The notes below the pieces were generated by a model. The model searched no databases. It had not been told where the DNA came from and worked only from the letters and a program-made list of their open reading frames with translations. From positions 1-5,665 of the forward strand of contig JAGYNF010000111.1 in assembly GCA_018400215.1 (NCBI GenBank): DNA of 5,665 bases, read 5' to 3'. Shown here one piece after another: positions 1 to 5,071 of this stretch. The DNA comes from Cyanobium sp. M55B138 (lineage in GTDB: Bacteria; Cyanobacteriota; Cyanobacteriia; PCC-6307; Cyanobiaceae). Every line of letters starts with the position of its first letter. The stretch's first letter is position 1. The translations under genes were made by a program, and so were the position numbers.

Positions 1-58
1 CCACCAGGGCCCAGAGCGTCAGCAGCCCAGCAGCTGCGGCAGATGCGAACTCACGCAT
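1..58 (-). CDS. Partial ORF, N-terminus only, hydrophobic segment
   Basis: A minus-strand reading frame starts with ATG at 58 and runs off the left edge, so only 19 residues are visible (MREFASAAAAGLLTLWALV). After a short charged start comes an Ala/Leu-rich hydrophobic run, which fits a membrane segment or signal peptide. The ATG follows the stop of the upstream minus-strand gene after 3 nt, so the two are probably co-transcribed and perhaps translationally coupled. Small membrane proteins of this shape are common among phage accessory and lysis genes, but nothing here identifies the function. The tight junction is the main support. Confidence 0.5.
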   Translation of the reverse strand, partial: MREFASAAAAGLLTLWALV

Positions 59-61
59 GGC

Positions 62-391
62 TCAGTACCCCAGCCAGACGAGGGCCTGCGCTGCGTGCCG
101 TGGGTCGGCCACTGGATGGCCTGCATCGCTGCACGCCTGCAGGTCGGCTGTGAGCTGTGGGACTGAGAAGCCGTGGTCCTGCAGCAGGTGCACCAGGTCG
201 ACGTCGGCCAGCAGCCCGGCCTCGTCAGCGGCCCAGATCACCGAGCGCTCAAAGAGCCCGTGCAGGGCCCATGGGTCGTGCTCGTCGTCGCCCCAGGCAT
301 TGGCCCAGTCGTCTCGGCCCCAGGCCAGCTGCTCGGCCTCGAGGATGCCGCCCACGGACTGCGCGCCCGCTGGTGTGGTGGTGGTGGTCAT
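62..391 (-). CDS. Hypothetical 109-residue acidic, Trp-rich phage protein
   Basis: I do not recognise the family. The protein opens with a run of five Thr encoded by a GGT-type repeat (ACC codons on the minus strand), then has an acidic, Trp-rich middle (around residues 20-55, with WGRDDWANAWGDDEHDPWAL) and a mostly helical-looking C-terminal half rich in Ala, Leu and Asp that ends in VWLGY. No signal peptide, membrane span or catalytic motif is visible. The amino-acid composition looks like a real soluble protein, whereas the overlapping + strand frames are rich in Ser/Cys/Arg and look like shadows. ATG at 391 is the natural start, though no good Shine-Dalgarno precedes it. It sits 3 nt upstream of a second minus-strand gene and faces away from the terminase operon, with the long intergenic region between. 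Confidence 0.7.
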   Translation of the reverse strand: MTTTTTPAGAQSVGGILEAEQLAWGRDDWANAWGDDEHDPWALHGLFERSVIWAADEAGLLADVDLVHLLQDHGFSVPQLTADLQACSDAGHPVADPRHAAQALVWLGY

Positions 392-424
392 TGATTGATC
401 GCGGTGGTGTTGGTGTCGGTTTGA

Positions 425-440
425 TCTGCACCGTTGCAGA
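425..440. repeat. Perfect inverted repeat TCTGCA-CCGT-TGCAGA
   Basis: Six-base arms separated by four bases lie about 34 nt upstream of the start of the minus-strand gene at 391. The size and position fit a small operator or a short hairpin in that gene's leader. Which of these it is cannot be told from sequence alone. Confidence 0.45.
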
Positions 441-461
441 CCTCACCTGCCCCGCAATGTC

Positions 462-515
462 GCGTATGTGTTCAGGGTTGGAGGGAGGGCGTGCGTATCT
501 GTAACAATTCGTAAC
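462..515. promoter_or_regulatory. Spaced direct repeats, operator-like
   Basis: Two nested direct repeats are visible. GCGTATGTGT (462-471) recurs as GCGTATCTGT (493-502), 9 of 10 identical, with a 31-nt period close to three helical turns. GTAAC (501-505) recurs at 511-515 with a 10-nt period, one helical turn. Helically phased repeats upstream of a divergent gene are typical of regulator binding sites. The repeats are short, so chance is possible. Confidence 0.3.
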
Positions 516-635
516 CTATGGGCTAGGGCAGGGCCTCGCCGGTGGCCAGCACCTGGGCCTCTGCGCCCGCCAGCTCCTGCGGTGCGGATCCTTAATCCGC
601 TACGGGTCTTGCCCCCCTCTCGATTCCTGCAGACA

Positions 636-695
636 GGGCTGCCGATCACCTGCACCCGGCCCGCCGCAGCTGCCCCGGGGCCTCGATCGGCACCC
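636..695. repeat. Long-range inverted repeat, 11-bp stem with one bulge
   Basis: TGCCGATC (640-647) is exactly complementary to GATCGGCA (685-692). Beyond a bulged C at 639 the pairing continues for three more G-C pairs (636-638 with 693-695). The 37-nt loop is very GC-rich and could fold further. This is a candidate structured RNA element or protein-binding site in the non-coding region. GC-rich DNA makes such pairings easier by chance. Confidence 0.35.
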
Positions 696-737
696 CGCAG
701 GGGGGATCCGGGTCGCCACGCGCAGGGGACACCACCA

Positions 738-779
738 GATCACGCGACCCCAAAAGCAGGACCACGGATCACGCGACCC
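738..779. repeat. Two-copy direct repeat GATCACGCGACCC
   Basis: The 13-nt sequence GATCACGCGACCC occurs at 738-750 and again, identical, at 767-779, with a period of 29 nt. Both copies are preceded by ACCAC with one or two bases between. GGGTCGC, the inverse of the repeat's right part, occurs at 710-716. The copies lie directly left of the G-quadruplex motif. Iteron-like or operator-like use is possible but unproven. Confidence 0.5.
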
Positions 780-780
780 A

Positions 781-803
781 GGAGGGGGAGGGGTGGGGGA
801 GGG
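781..803 (+). other. G-quadruplex motif with single-base loops
   Basis: The + strand has G runs at 784-788 (5), 790-793 (4), 795-799 (5) and 801-803 (3), separated by single bases A, T and A, with another GG at 781-782. Four runs of at least three G with one-nucleotide loops is the arrangement known to form the most stable parallel quadruplexes. It lies in non-coding DNA between the 13-nt repeats and the AT-rich promoter region, about 117 nt upstream of the TATAAT. A weaker, two-tetrad-type cluster of G runs is at 475-489. Confidence 0.65.
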
Positions 804-919
804 TTTACGGGTGTCGCAGGTGTATGAGCTGCTCTGTTGGTCTCAGTAGAGAAATCAGATTGCAAATAGGGTTGGGCTTGAGCGGAAAAGGGAGACGCCT
901 AGTAAAAATGGAAATCTTG

Positions 920-925
920 TATAAT
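920..925 (+). promoter_or_regulatory. Likely sigma70-type -10 box TATAAT
   Basis: A perfect consensus TATAAT sits at the end of the AT-rich stretch 821-930, in front of the + strand operand formed by the winged-helix gene, the unknown gene and terL. No good TTGACA-like -35 is found 16-18 nt upstream (the bases at 897-902 are GCCTAG), so it may need an activator or be a weak promoter. Transcription would begin near 932 and give a leader of about 165 nt before the start codon at 1096. A phage RNA polymerase promoter cannot be ruled out. Confidence 0.5.
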
Positions 926-944
926 GTGGGAGATGACACCCCTT

Positions 945-973
945 CCCACCACTGGGTTGCAGCCAGTGATGGG
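945..973 (+). promoter_or_regulatory. Leader hairpin I, 11-bp stem, 7-nt loop
   Basis: CCCACCACTGG (945-955) pairs with CCAGTGATGGG (963-973) around the loop GTTGCAG. Ten of eleven pairs match, and the exception is a C-A mismatch on the + RNA (a G-U wobble on the other strand). It begins about 13 nt after the predicted transcription start. No T run follows, so it is not a typical terminator. It is more likely a leader structure, a processing site or an operator. Confidence 0.5.
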
Positions 974-986
974 TGACCCCTAGAAA

Positions 987-1019
987 AGCCTCAAACCTAG
1001 GTTTGGCCTAGGTGTGGCT
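987..1019 (+). promoter_or_regulatory. Leader hairpin II and CCTAGG tandem repeat/palindrome
   Basis: Several symmetric patterns overlap here. CAAACCTAGGTTTG (992-1005) is a perfect 14-nt palindrome. CCTAGGTTTGG (996-1006) is followed directly by CCTAGGTGTGG (1007-1017), an 11-nt tandem repeat with one difference. As RNA, ACCTAGG (995-1001) can pair with CCTAGGT (1007-1013) across a TTTGG loop, and AGCC (987-990) with GGCT (1016-1019) below it. As DNA the 11-nt period puts two CCTAGG cores on the same helix face, which suits a dimeric regulator, possibly the winged-helix protein encoded just downstream. Confidence 0.5.
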
Positions 1020-1081
1020 ACTAGGTACGGGGCGCCAGCACAGCACTTGATGCCAGCCCATGAAGCCTAGAGACAATGGCC

Positions 1082-1086
1082 AGGAG
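1082..1086 (+). promoter_or_regulatory. Shine-Dalgarno AGGAG deciding the start at 1096
   Basis: AGGAG lies 9 nt before ATG 1096 and 6 nt before the in-frame GTG 1093. The longer in-frame ATG at 1060 has no recognisable ribosome-binding site, so the shorter protein is preferred. Confidence 0.65.
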
Positions 1087-1095
1087 AACTTTGTG

Positions 1096-1434
1096 ATGGT
1101 CTTCGACGAGATCAGCCGACAAGCCAGCGAGGCCTTGATTGAAAAGCGGTTGCAGCCTCGGGACCTTGCCCTGCTGCTGCTGCTGCTGGGGCACATGAAC
1201 TGGCGTAGCGGCCGCGTGCGGATCACAGCTGACGCCCTGGCGCGTGAATCTGGCACCAAGCACAGCAACGTCTACCTGTCGCTCAAGCGCCTGCAGAAGG
1301 AGCTGTTCCTGGTGCGGGCAGTGGAGCGCTCCTCTGGTGACAAGTTCATGCTGATCAACCCGCGGCTGGTGTCTGTTGGCAGCCCGCAACGCCGTGCGCA
1401 CCTGTTCCAGCAATTTGACGAGGCGCTGGAGTGA
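1096..1434 (+). CDS. Winged-helix DNA-binding protein, RepL/MarR-like
   Basis: The 112-residue protein has the layout of a small winged helix. A Leu-rich helix (about residues 18-35, with a run of six Leu) is followed by a helix-turn-helix at about 43-73 (ITADALARESG, turn, then recognition helix around HSNVYLSLKRLQ). After that comes a wing ending in KFMLINP at about 83-89. The order helix, HTH, then 'x-M-x-NP' strand and a basic tail recalls the RepL plasmid replication initiator family and MarR-type regulators. Assignment to either is by resemblance only. It probably binds DNA, and the palindromic leader at 987-1019 is a plausible target. An alternative is a packaging-related DNA binder, since small terminases can carry HTH domains and this gene is upstream of terL. 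An in-frame ATG at 1060 would add 12 residues. The next gene overlaps or closely follows. Confidence 0.7.
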   Translation: MVFDEISRQASEALIEKRLQPRDLALLLLLLGHMNWRSGRVRITADALARESGTKHSNVYLSLKRLQKELFLVRAVERSSGDKFMLINPRLVSVGSPQRRAHLFQQFDEALE

Positions 1435-1444
1435 GCTGGCCGGC

Positions 1445-1825
1445 TTGGCTACGCTGTGGGAGTTCTGCACCATTGCAGCCGTGTCTGCTGCCCTCCAGGC
1501 CAAGTCGAAGAACGTCTACCTCGACAGCGGCAGCCGTGGCTTGCTGAGCTGGTGGAGCGTGTCGGTCATCCCTCTGTGGAGGGCTTACGAACTGACCATC
1601 GATGCCTTTGGCCAGTCATCTCCTCCCTACATGGGAGCGGGCCTCGGGTTTTTCTATGACCGGCTGTCAGCTCTAAATGCGCTGACAAAATCTGAGCTGG
1701 GCACCATGCTCGACGACGTTTGGGATGAGGTTGTCAACGTGAACAGCTTCACCAAAGACGAGCTGGTGATGAAGGTCTTGGCGTACGAGGGGATTTGGGT
1801 GGACCTCGCCTACGGCGCGGTCTGA
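1445..1825 (+). CDS. Hypothetical protein between winged-helix gene and terL
   Basis: I do not recognise this protein. Its middle is rich in aromatic and small residues (LLSWWSVSVIPLWRAYEL, then PPYMGAGLGFFYDRL). Its C-terminal third looks like acidic amphipathic helices (ALTKSELGTMLDDVWDEVV, then FTKDELVMKVLAYEG). The hydrophobic patches are interrupted by charges, so a true membrane span is doubtful. The start is uncertain. TTG at 1445 lies 11 nt after the preceding stop and 13 nt after GGAG (1428-1431). TTG at 1376 would overlap the previous gene by 59 nt and add residues that look like a shadow of it. GTG at 1481 is also possible. The GTG that overlaps the upstream stop at 1431 is out of frame. 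It sits 109 nt before terL on the same strand, so a packaging or late-gene role is possible but unsupported. Confidence 0.65.
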   Translation: MATLWEFCTIAAVSAALQAKSKNVYLDSGSRGLLSWWSVSVIPLWRAYELTIDAFGQSSPPYMGAGLGFFYDRLSALNALTKSELGTMLDDVWDEVVNVNSFTKDELVMKVLAYEGIWVDLAYGAV

Positions 1826-1900
1826 CGGTGTACGTTGTGACTAACCATCGGGGTGGTACCCGACGGCCGGCCGCACTGTTCACTGTGTGGTGTTGGTGTG

Positions 1901-1930
1901 AAGGCCTCTCTGCTTTGGCAGGGGGGCTTT
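1901..1930 (+). promoter_or_regulatory. Hairpin covering the terL ribosome-binding region
   Basis: Bases 1901-1913 (AAGGCCTCTCTGC) pair with 1918-1930 (GCAGGGGGGCTTT) around a TTTG loop. This gives thirteen consecutive pairs, three of them G-U wobbles. The right arm holds the only purine-rich ribosome-binding candidate (AGGGGGG, 1920-1926), and the stem ends 4 nt before the terL ATG. Folding would hide the site, suggesting low or controlled terL translation. No T run follows, so it is not a standard terminator. RNase III processing, known at several places in T7 late mRNA, is another option. Confidence 0.55.
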
Positions 1931-1934
1931 CCTG

Positions 1935-3698
1935 ATGGCCGTCTACCCGATCCCACCTGAACTGGGCATCGGCCGGTTCGCCTACTTCTTCTGCTACATC
2001 CTCCGTGAGCTGGGCCTGGCGGAGGAACCAACCAAGCAGCAGCTGCGGATCTGTGAATGGGATGAGGTGGGCCCGGATCGCACGGTGACGGTTGGATTCC
2101 GCGGCATTGCCAAGAGCACGATCAGCGGCGCCAGGGCGCTGCATCGACTGCGCATTGACCCGGAGGGGGAGAAGATCCTGATCCCTGGCGCCACTGAAAC
2201 CAAGGCGGAAGAGATCACCACCTTCATGCAGCGGTGCATCAGGGAAATCGATTTGCTGCAGTGCCTGGCACCAAGTGAAAACCAACGCCAGTCGGTGCTC
2301 GCATTTGATGTGGGGCCAGCAATCATCGGCGGTGATGGCGCACCATCAGTGCGGGCCTGCGGCATCCTCAGCCCGTCATTGACCGGCAAGCGGGCAACGA
2401 TGATCATCCCGGATGACATCGAGACGTTGTCGAACTCGATCACACCGCTCAAGCAGGAGCGGCTGTGGCAGGCGACTACCGAGTTTGAATCCATCCTGCT
2501 GCCAAACCAAGGGCAGGCCCTGCCGCGGCAGATCAGCTTCCGTGGCACGCCGCACCTGGAGACCTCCATGTATTGGCGGCTGGTGCGTGAGCGGGGATAC
2601 AAGATGCGGATGTGGCCAGCTCGCTATCCCAAAGCCGACACGCTGGACATCTACGACGGCTGCATCGACCCGTTGATGGTTGATGAGCTGATGACCCATC
2701 CCGCGCTTGAGGGGCAGCCAACAGACCCTGAGCGTTTTGACGAAAGCGAGCTGCTCAAGCGTGAGGTGGGCAGCACCAAAGCCAGCTGGCAGCTGCAGTA
2801 CATGCTCAACTGCCGGCTGTCGACGCTCGACAAGTTTCCGATTCGCCTGGGCGACCTGGTGGCGATGTCACTGGATGGCCGCGCCTTGCCAGAAGTGATC
2901 AGCTGGGCATCAGGGGCAGAGCAGCGGATCAATGAATTGCCGTGCGTTGGCCTGGGTGCTGACCGCTATTACCACCGGCCAATGATGGTGAACGGCTGGC
3001 TGCCAAAGGAGGAGAAGTGGCGGTCGGTGCTGGCAATCGACCCCTCTGGCCGCGGCAGCGACGAGCTGGCCTGGGCGGTGGTAGCGGAGCTCAACGGCAA
3101 CCTGTTCGTGCTGGAGAGCGGCGGCACCACGCGGGGCTACGAAGACGACGTGCTGCTGCTGCTGGCCAAGATCGCCAAGCAGTGGGAGGTGAATGCTGTG
3201 ATCCCAGAGCCCAACTTTGGTGACGGCATGTTCAGCAAAATCCTTCAGCCGGTGCTGCAGCGGATCTACCCCTGCGCAATCGAGGAAGCACCGCGCTCCA
3301 GTGGGCAGAAGGAGCGCCGGATCATCGACGTGCTGGCGCCGCTGGTGCAGCAGCACCGGGTAGTGATCAACAGCGAGCTGATCAAAAAGGACTGGGAGGG
3401 AGCAGAGCGCGAAGCGGACCACGGCCACCCGCGGTCCCTGATGTACCAGCTCAGTCGGATCACCACTGACCGTGGCAGCCTGCAGTTCTACGACCGCATT
3501 GACGCCCTGGCGATCGCTGCAGCCCACTTTGTGGAGGCCGCGGCCCAGGACCAGGCCAAAGCGGCCAGGCGGCGCCAGGACGAGCGCATGGAAGCCAACC
3601 TGGCTGCATGGTTTGACGAGACCGGATCAGCGATTGATTCGCTGGCCCTGGGCTTCATCCCCAAAGGCAAGGGGGCCTACGGGGGCGTCAAGCGGTAG
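1935..3698 (+). CDS. terL: Terminase large subunit, T7 gp19 type
   Basis: This is the ATP-driven DNA packaging motor and headful/concatemer nuclease that docks on the procapsid portal. At 587 residues it matches T7 gp19 in length and in motif order. The ATPase has a Walker A at 54-62 (GFRGIAKST, compare FRGIGKS in T7), a conserved PSVRACGI segment at 138-144, a Walker B at 156-162 (MIIPDDI, compare IIIADDV), and a coupling motif GTPH at 204-207. The RNase H-like nuclease shows its three acidic positions: D369 in AIDPSGRG, E425 in EPNFGDGMF, and D520/D523 in YDRIDALA. All key residues are present, so it looks functional. The C-terminus ends in a basic, Gly-rich tail. ATG 1935 is the natural start and lies in a possible hairpin. 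The 3' end overlaps a convergent minus-strand gene by 11 bp. One GCGATCGC octamer occurs at 3510-3517. Confidence 0.96.
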   Translation: MAVYPIPPELGIGRFAYFFCYILRELGLAEEPTKQQLRICEWDEVGPDRTVTVGFRGIAKSTISGARALHRLRIDPEGEKILIPGATETKAEEITTFMQRCIREIDLLQCLAPSENQRQSVLAFDVGPAIIGGDGAPSVRACGILSPSLTGKRATMIIPDDIETLSNSITPLKQERLWQATTEFESILLPNQGQALPRQISFRGTPHLETSMYWRLVRERGYKMRMWPARYPKADTLDIYDGCIDPLMVDELMTHPALEGQPTDPERFDESELLKREVGSTKASWQLQYMLNCRLSTLDKFPIRLGDLVAMSLDGRALPEVISWASGAEQRINELPCVGLGADRYYHRPMMVNGWLPKEEKWRSVLAIDPSGRGSDELAWAVVAELNGNLFVLESGGTTRGYEDDVLLLLAKIAKQWEVNAVIPEPNFGDGMFSKILQPVLQRIYPCAIEEAPRSSGQKERRIIDVLAPLVQQHRVVINSELIKKDWEGAEREADHGHPRSLMYQLSRITTDRGSLQFYDRIDALAIAAAHFVEAAAQDQAKAARRRQDERMEANLAAWFDETGSAIDSLALGFIPKGKGAYGGVKR

Positions 3699-3954
3699 GC
3701 GGCAGCCGCAGGGGCACCACCTTTGCCTTGTCCTCCAGGGACCCAAAGGTGTGGAGCTTGGCGGCCATCCTGGCCATCGCTTCCGTGGCCGTGCCTTCGA
3801 GCGGTGCGGCGTTGATGTTGTTCTGCTTCATCAGCTGGGCAAAGAGGCGGCGATCCTCGCTGCTCGCTTCGCCTTGCTCGATCTTGAAGACCAGCTCCTC
3901 GACGATCGCCTTGTGGCCGCGGTCGTACAGCCCTCGCAGGTCGGTGTCAGCCAC
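3688..3954 (-). CDS. Probable terminase small subunit (DNA maturase A-like)
   Basis: The 88-residue protein matches T7 gp18 in length and general make-up. A helical N-terminal half contains KIEQGEASSEDRRLFAQLMK (about 24-43), followed by a short NNINAAPLEG turn (44-53) and a further helix TEAMARMAAKLH. The 'helix, GEAS, helix, NNI' pattern is one I associate with small terminases of podoviruses. The match is by pattern, not alignment. A small terminase would recognise phage DNA and regulate the large subunit. The start must be GTG 3954, because the frame upstream closes at 3982-3984 with no other start codon. It lies on the strand opposite terL, convergent and overlapping by 11 bp (3688-3698), which is not the T7 arrangement. 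The + frame over the same bases looks like a shadow. The alternative is an unrelated small helical phage protein. Confidence 0.6.
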   Translation of the reverse strand: MADTDLRGLYDRGHKAIVEELVFKIEQGEASSEDRRLFAQLMKQNNINAAPLEGTATEAMARMAAKLHTFGSLEDKAKVVPLRLPPTA

Positions 3955-3962
3955 GGTTGCAT

Positions 3963-3980
3963 GGGTGCAGAGCTGCGCCC
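3963..3980. repeat. Near-palindrome in the 29-nt divergent start region
   Basis: GGGTGCAG (3963-3970) and CTGCGCCC (3973-3980) form an inverted repeat with one T-G wobble and a 2-nt centre, or a 7-bp hairpin with a GAGC loop. It fills most of the gap between the divergent starts at 3954 (minus) and 3984 (plus), so as DNA it could be a shared operator, and as RNA it could shield the endolysin start. Confidence 0.45.
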
Positions 3981-3983
3981 ATC

Positions 3984-5060
3984 ATGACAATTAAAGACCT
4001 GCAATTCACGGACCAGCGCTGGCTGCAGTTCTGGGAGAACTATCAGGGCCTCGAGCACCAGAAAAAAGCCATCGTCAAACTGGGCGAGCACATCAAAGAA
4101 GCAGACCAGTGCCTGCTGGTCGAATCTGCTGACTGGGTCGACGACTGGCGTGGGCCGGCAGCGCCGCCGGCGGCTGATTGGCTGAAGATCGCCCAGCCGT
4201 TTGTGGCCAACTGGGAGGGCTTCCGTGCCCAGGCGTACCTCTGCCCGGCCAAGGTGTGGACAGTGGGCTATGGCGCCACATCACTCCGCGGCAAGGCCGT
4301 GAAGGCCGGCGACACCATCACCCAGCCGCTGGCCGCTGATCTGCTGGCTGATGATCTCAAGCGCTTCCACCAAGGGGTGGTGAAGCTCATCCCTGCGGTA
4401 ACGGGCTATAGCGCCTCGCAGCAGGCGGCATTGACGTCCTGGGCCTTCAATGTTGGCCTGGGGGCAGTGGAGAGCTCCACCCTGCGGCGACGACTGCTGG
4501 CAGGTGAAAACCCACGCACGGTGATCACGCAGGAGCTGCCGCGCTGGAACAAGGGCGATGGTGGCAAGGTGCTTGAGGGCCTAACTCGGCGCCGGGCTGA
4601 GGAGGTCAAACTGTTTCAAAGTGGCGGCCCTAGCCCCGCGCCGGCCTTCACCCCGGGCTCGCCATTCAGCTACAAGATCACGCCCAATGTTGCCTACGGG
4701 GAAATCACGCTGCAGTCAGAGGCGCGGCGGTTTCAGCGCCAGCATCAATGCGACACGGCTGTGCTGCTGGCGCAGTTTGTGCAGCGGGCTCGTGATTTCT
4801 ATGGCCGCCCGGCGATCATCACAAGTGGATACCGCCCCCCGAAAATCAATGCGCAGGTGGGTGGGGCCAGCCGCTCTGAGCACCTCTACGACAGGCCGGA
4901 CACCGGCGCGATTGACTTCTACATCGACGGCATCCCCGTGATTCAGCTGCAGCGGTGGGCCGATGAGCGCTGGCCCTACAGCCTCGGTTATGGCGCACCC
5001 AAGGGATTCATTCACTTGGGAATGCGCCCAGGCCGCCCTAAAGTGCGGTGGAACTATTGA
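3984..5060 (+). CDS. Modular endolysin: GH24 muramidase plus M15-type peptidase
   Basis: The 358-residue protein appears to cut peptidoglycan twice, in the glycan strand and in the peptide. Residues 1-57 form an unknown N-terminal segment with FWENYQGLEHQ at 16-26 and ADWVDDWR at 49-56, perhaps for wall or partner binding. Residues 66-212 form a T4-lysozyme-like GH24 domain with the E-x8-C-x5-T arrangement E78, C87, T93 in WEGFRAQAYLCPAKVWTVGYG. Cys in place of Asp is a known GH24 variant. The late motif GLTRRRAEEVKLF is at 199-211. A Pro-rich linker (213-227) leads to a peptidase domain with SGYRPPKIN (281-289), GGASRSEH (293-300), GAIDFY (308-313) and FIHLG (342-346), giving likely zinc ligands H300, D311 and H344. 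The H300-D311 spacing is longer than the usual SxHxxGxAxD form. No signal peptide or SAR segment is seen, so a holin would be needed. ATG 3984 is chosen; TTG 3957 would overlap the minus-strand gene. Confidence 0.92.
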   Translation: MTIKDLQFTDQRWLQFWENYQGLEHQKKAIVKLGEHIKEADQCLLVESADWVDDWRGPAAPPAADWLKIAQPFVANWEGFRAQAYLCPAKVWTVGYGATSLRGKAVKAGDTITQPLAADLLADDLKRFHQGVVKLIPAVTGYSASQQAALTSWAFNVGLGAVESSTLRRRLLAGENPRTVITQELPRWNKGDGGKVLEGLTRRRAEEVKLFQSGGPSPAPAFTPGSPFSYKITPNVAYGEITLQSEARRFQRQHQCDTAVLLAQFVQRARDFYGRPAIITSGYRPPKINAQVGGASRSEHLYDRPDTGAIDFYIDGIPVIQLQRWADERWPYSLGYGAPKGFIHLGMRPGRPKVRWNY

Positions 5061-5071
5061 GGCAGTACGTC

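Larger units (their letters stand above)
392..1095. other. Long divergent intergenic region, structured, no convincing gene
   Basis: This stretch separates the minus-strand genes on the left from the + strand terminase operon on the right. Frames longer than 60 codons exist in it, but their Pro/Arg/Gly-rich translations look non-coding. From 392 to about 810 it is GC-rich and contains short inverted and direct repeats and a G-quadruplex motif. From about 821 to 930 it becomes clearly AT-richer and contains a consensus TATAAT. From about 932 to 1095 it looks like a structured 5' leader. The position suggests a control region for divergent transcription. That is inference, and I cannot place a minus-strand promoter with confidence. 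Confidence 0.6.

Noticed and set aside
443..655. 70-residue minus-strand frame
   Set aside because: Arg/Gly-rich, spans the GTAAC repeats, no plausible start signal; looks like a GC-rich spurious frame.
468..827. 119-residue + strand frame in the intergenic region
   Set aside because: Pro/Arg/Gly-rich low-complexity translation, crosses the repeats and the G-quadruplex motif, and shows no domain-like pattern or ribosome-binding site.
1021..1503. 160-residue minus-strand frame opposite the winged-helix gene
   Set aside because: Gln/His/Leu-rich antisense shadow; the + strand has a good Shine-Dalgarno and a recognisable fold.
1749..2602. Long minus-strand frames opposite the terL 5' region
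   Set aside because: They overlie conserved terL motifs, including Walker A, so they are shadows of terL.
3510..3517. GCGATCGC (HIP1) as proof of a cyanobacterial origin
   Set aside because: A single copy in 5.7 kb of GC-rich DNA is weak; used only as soft support.
3472..3987. 171-residue + strand frame running out of terL
   Set aside because: Overlaps the terL nuclease end and the minus-strand small terminase candidate; its composition is that of a shadow, with Arg/Pro/Trp then Ala/Leu runs.
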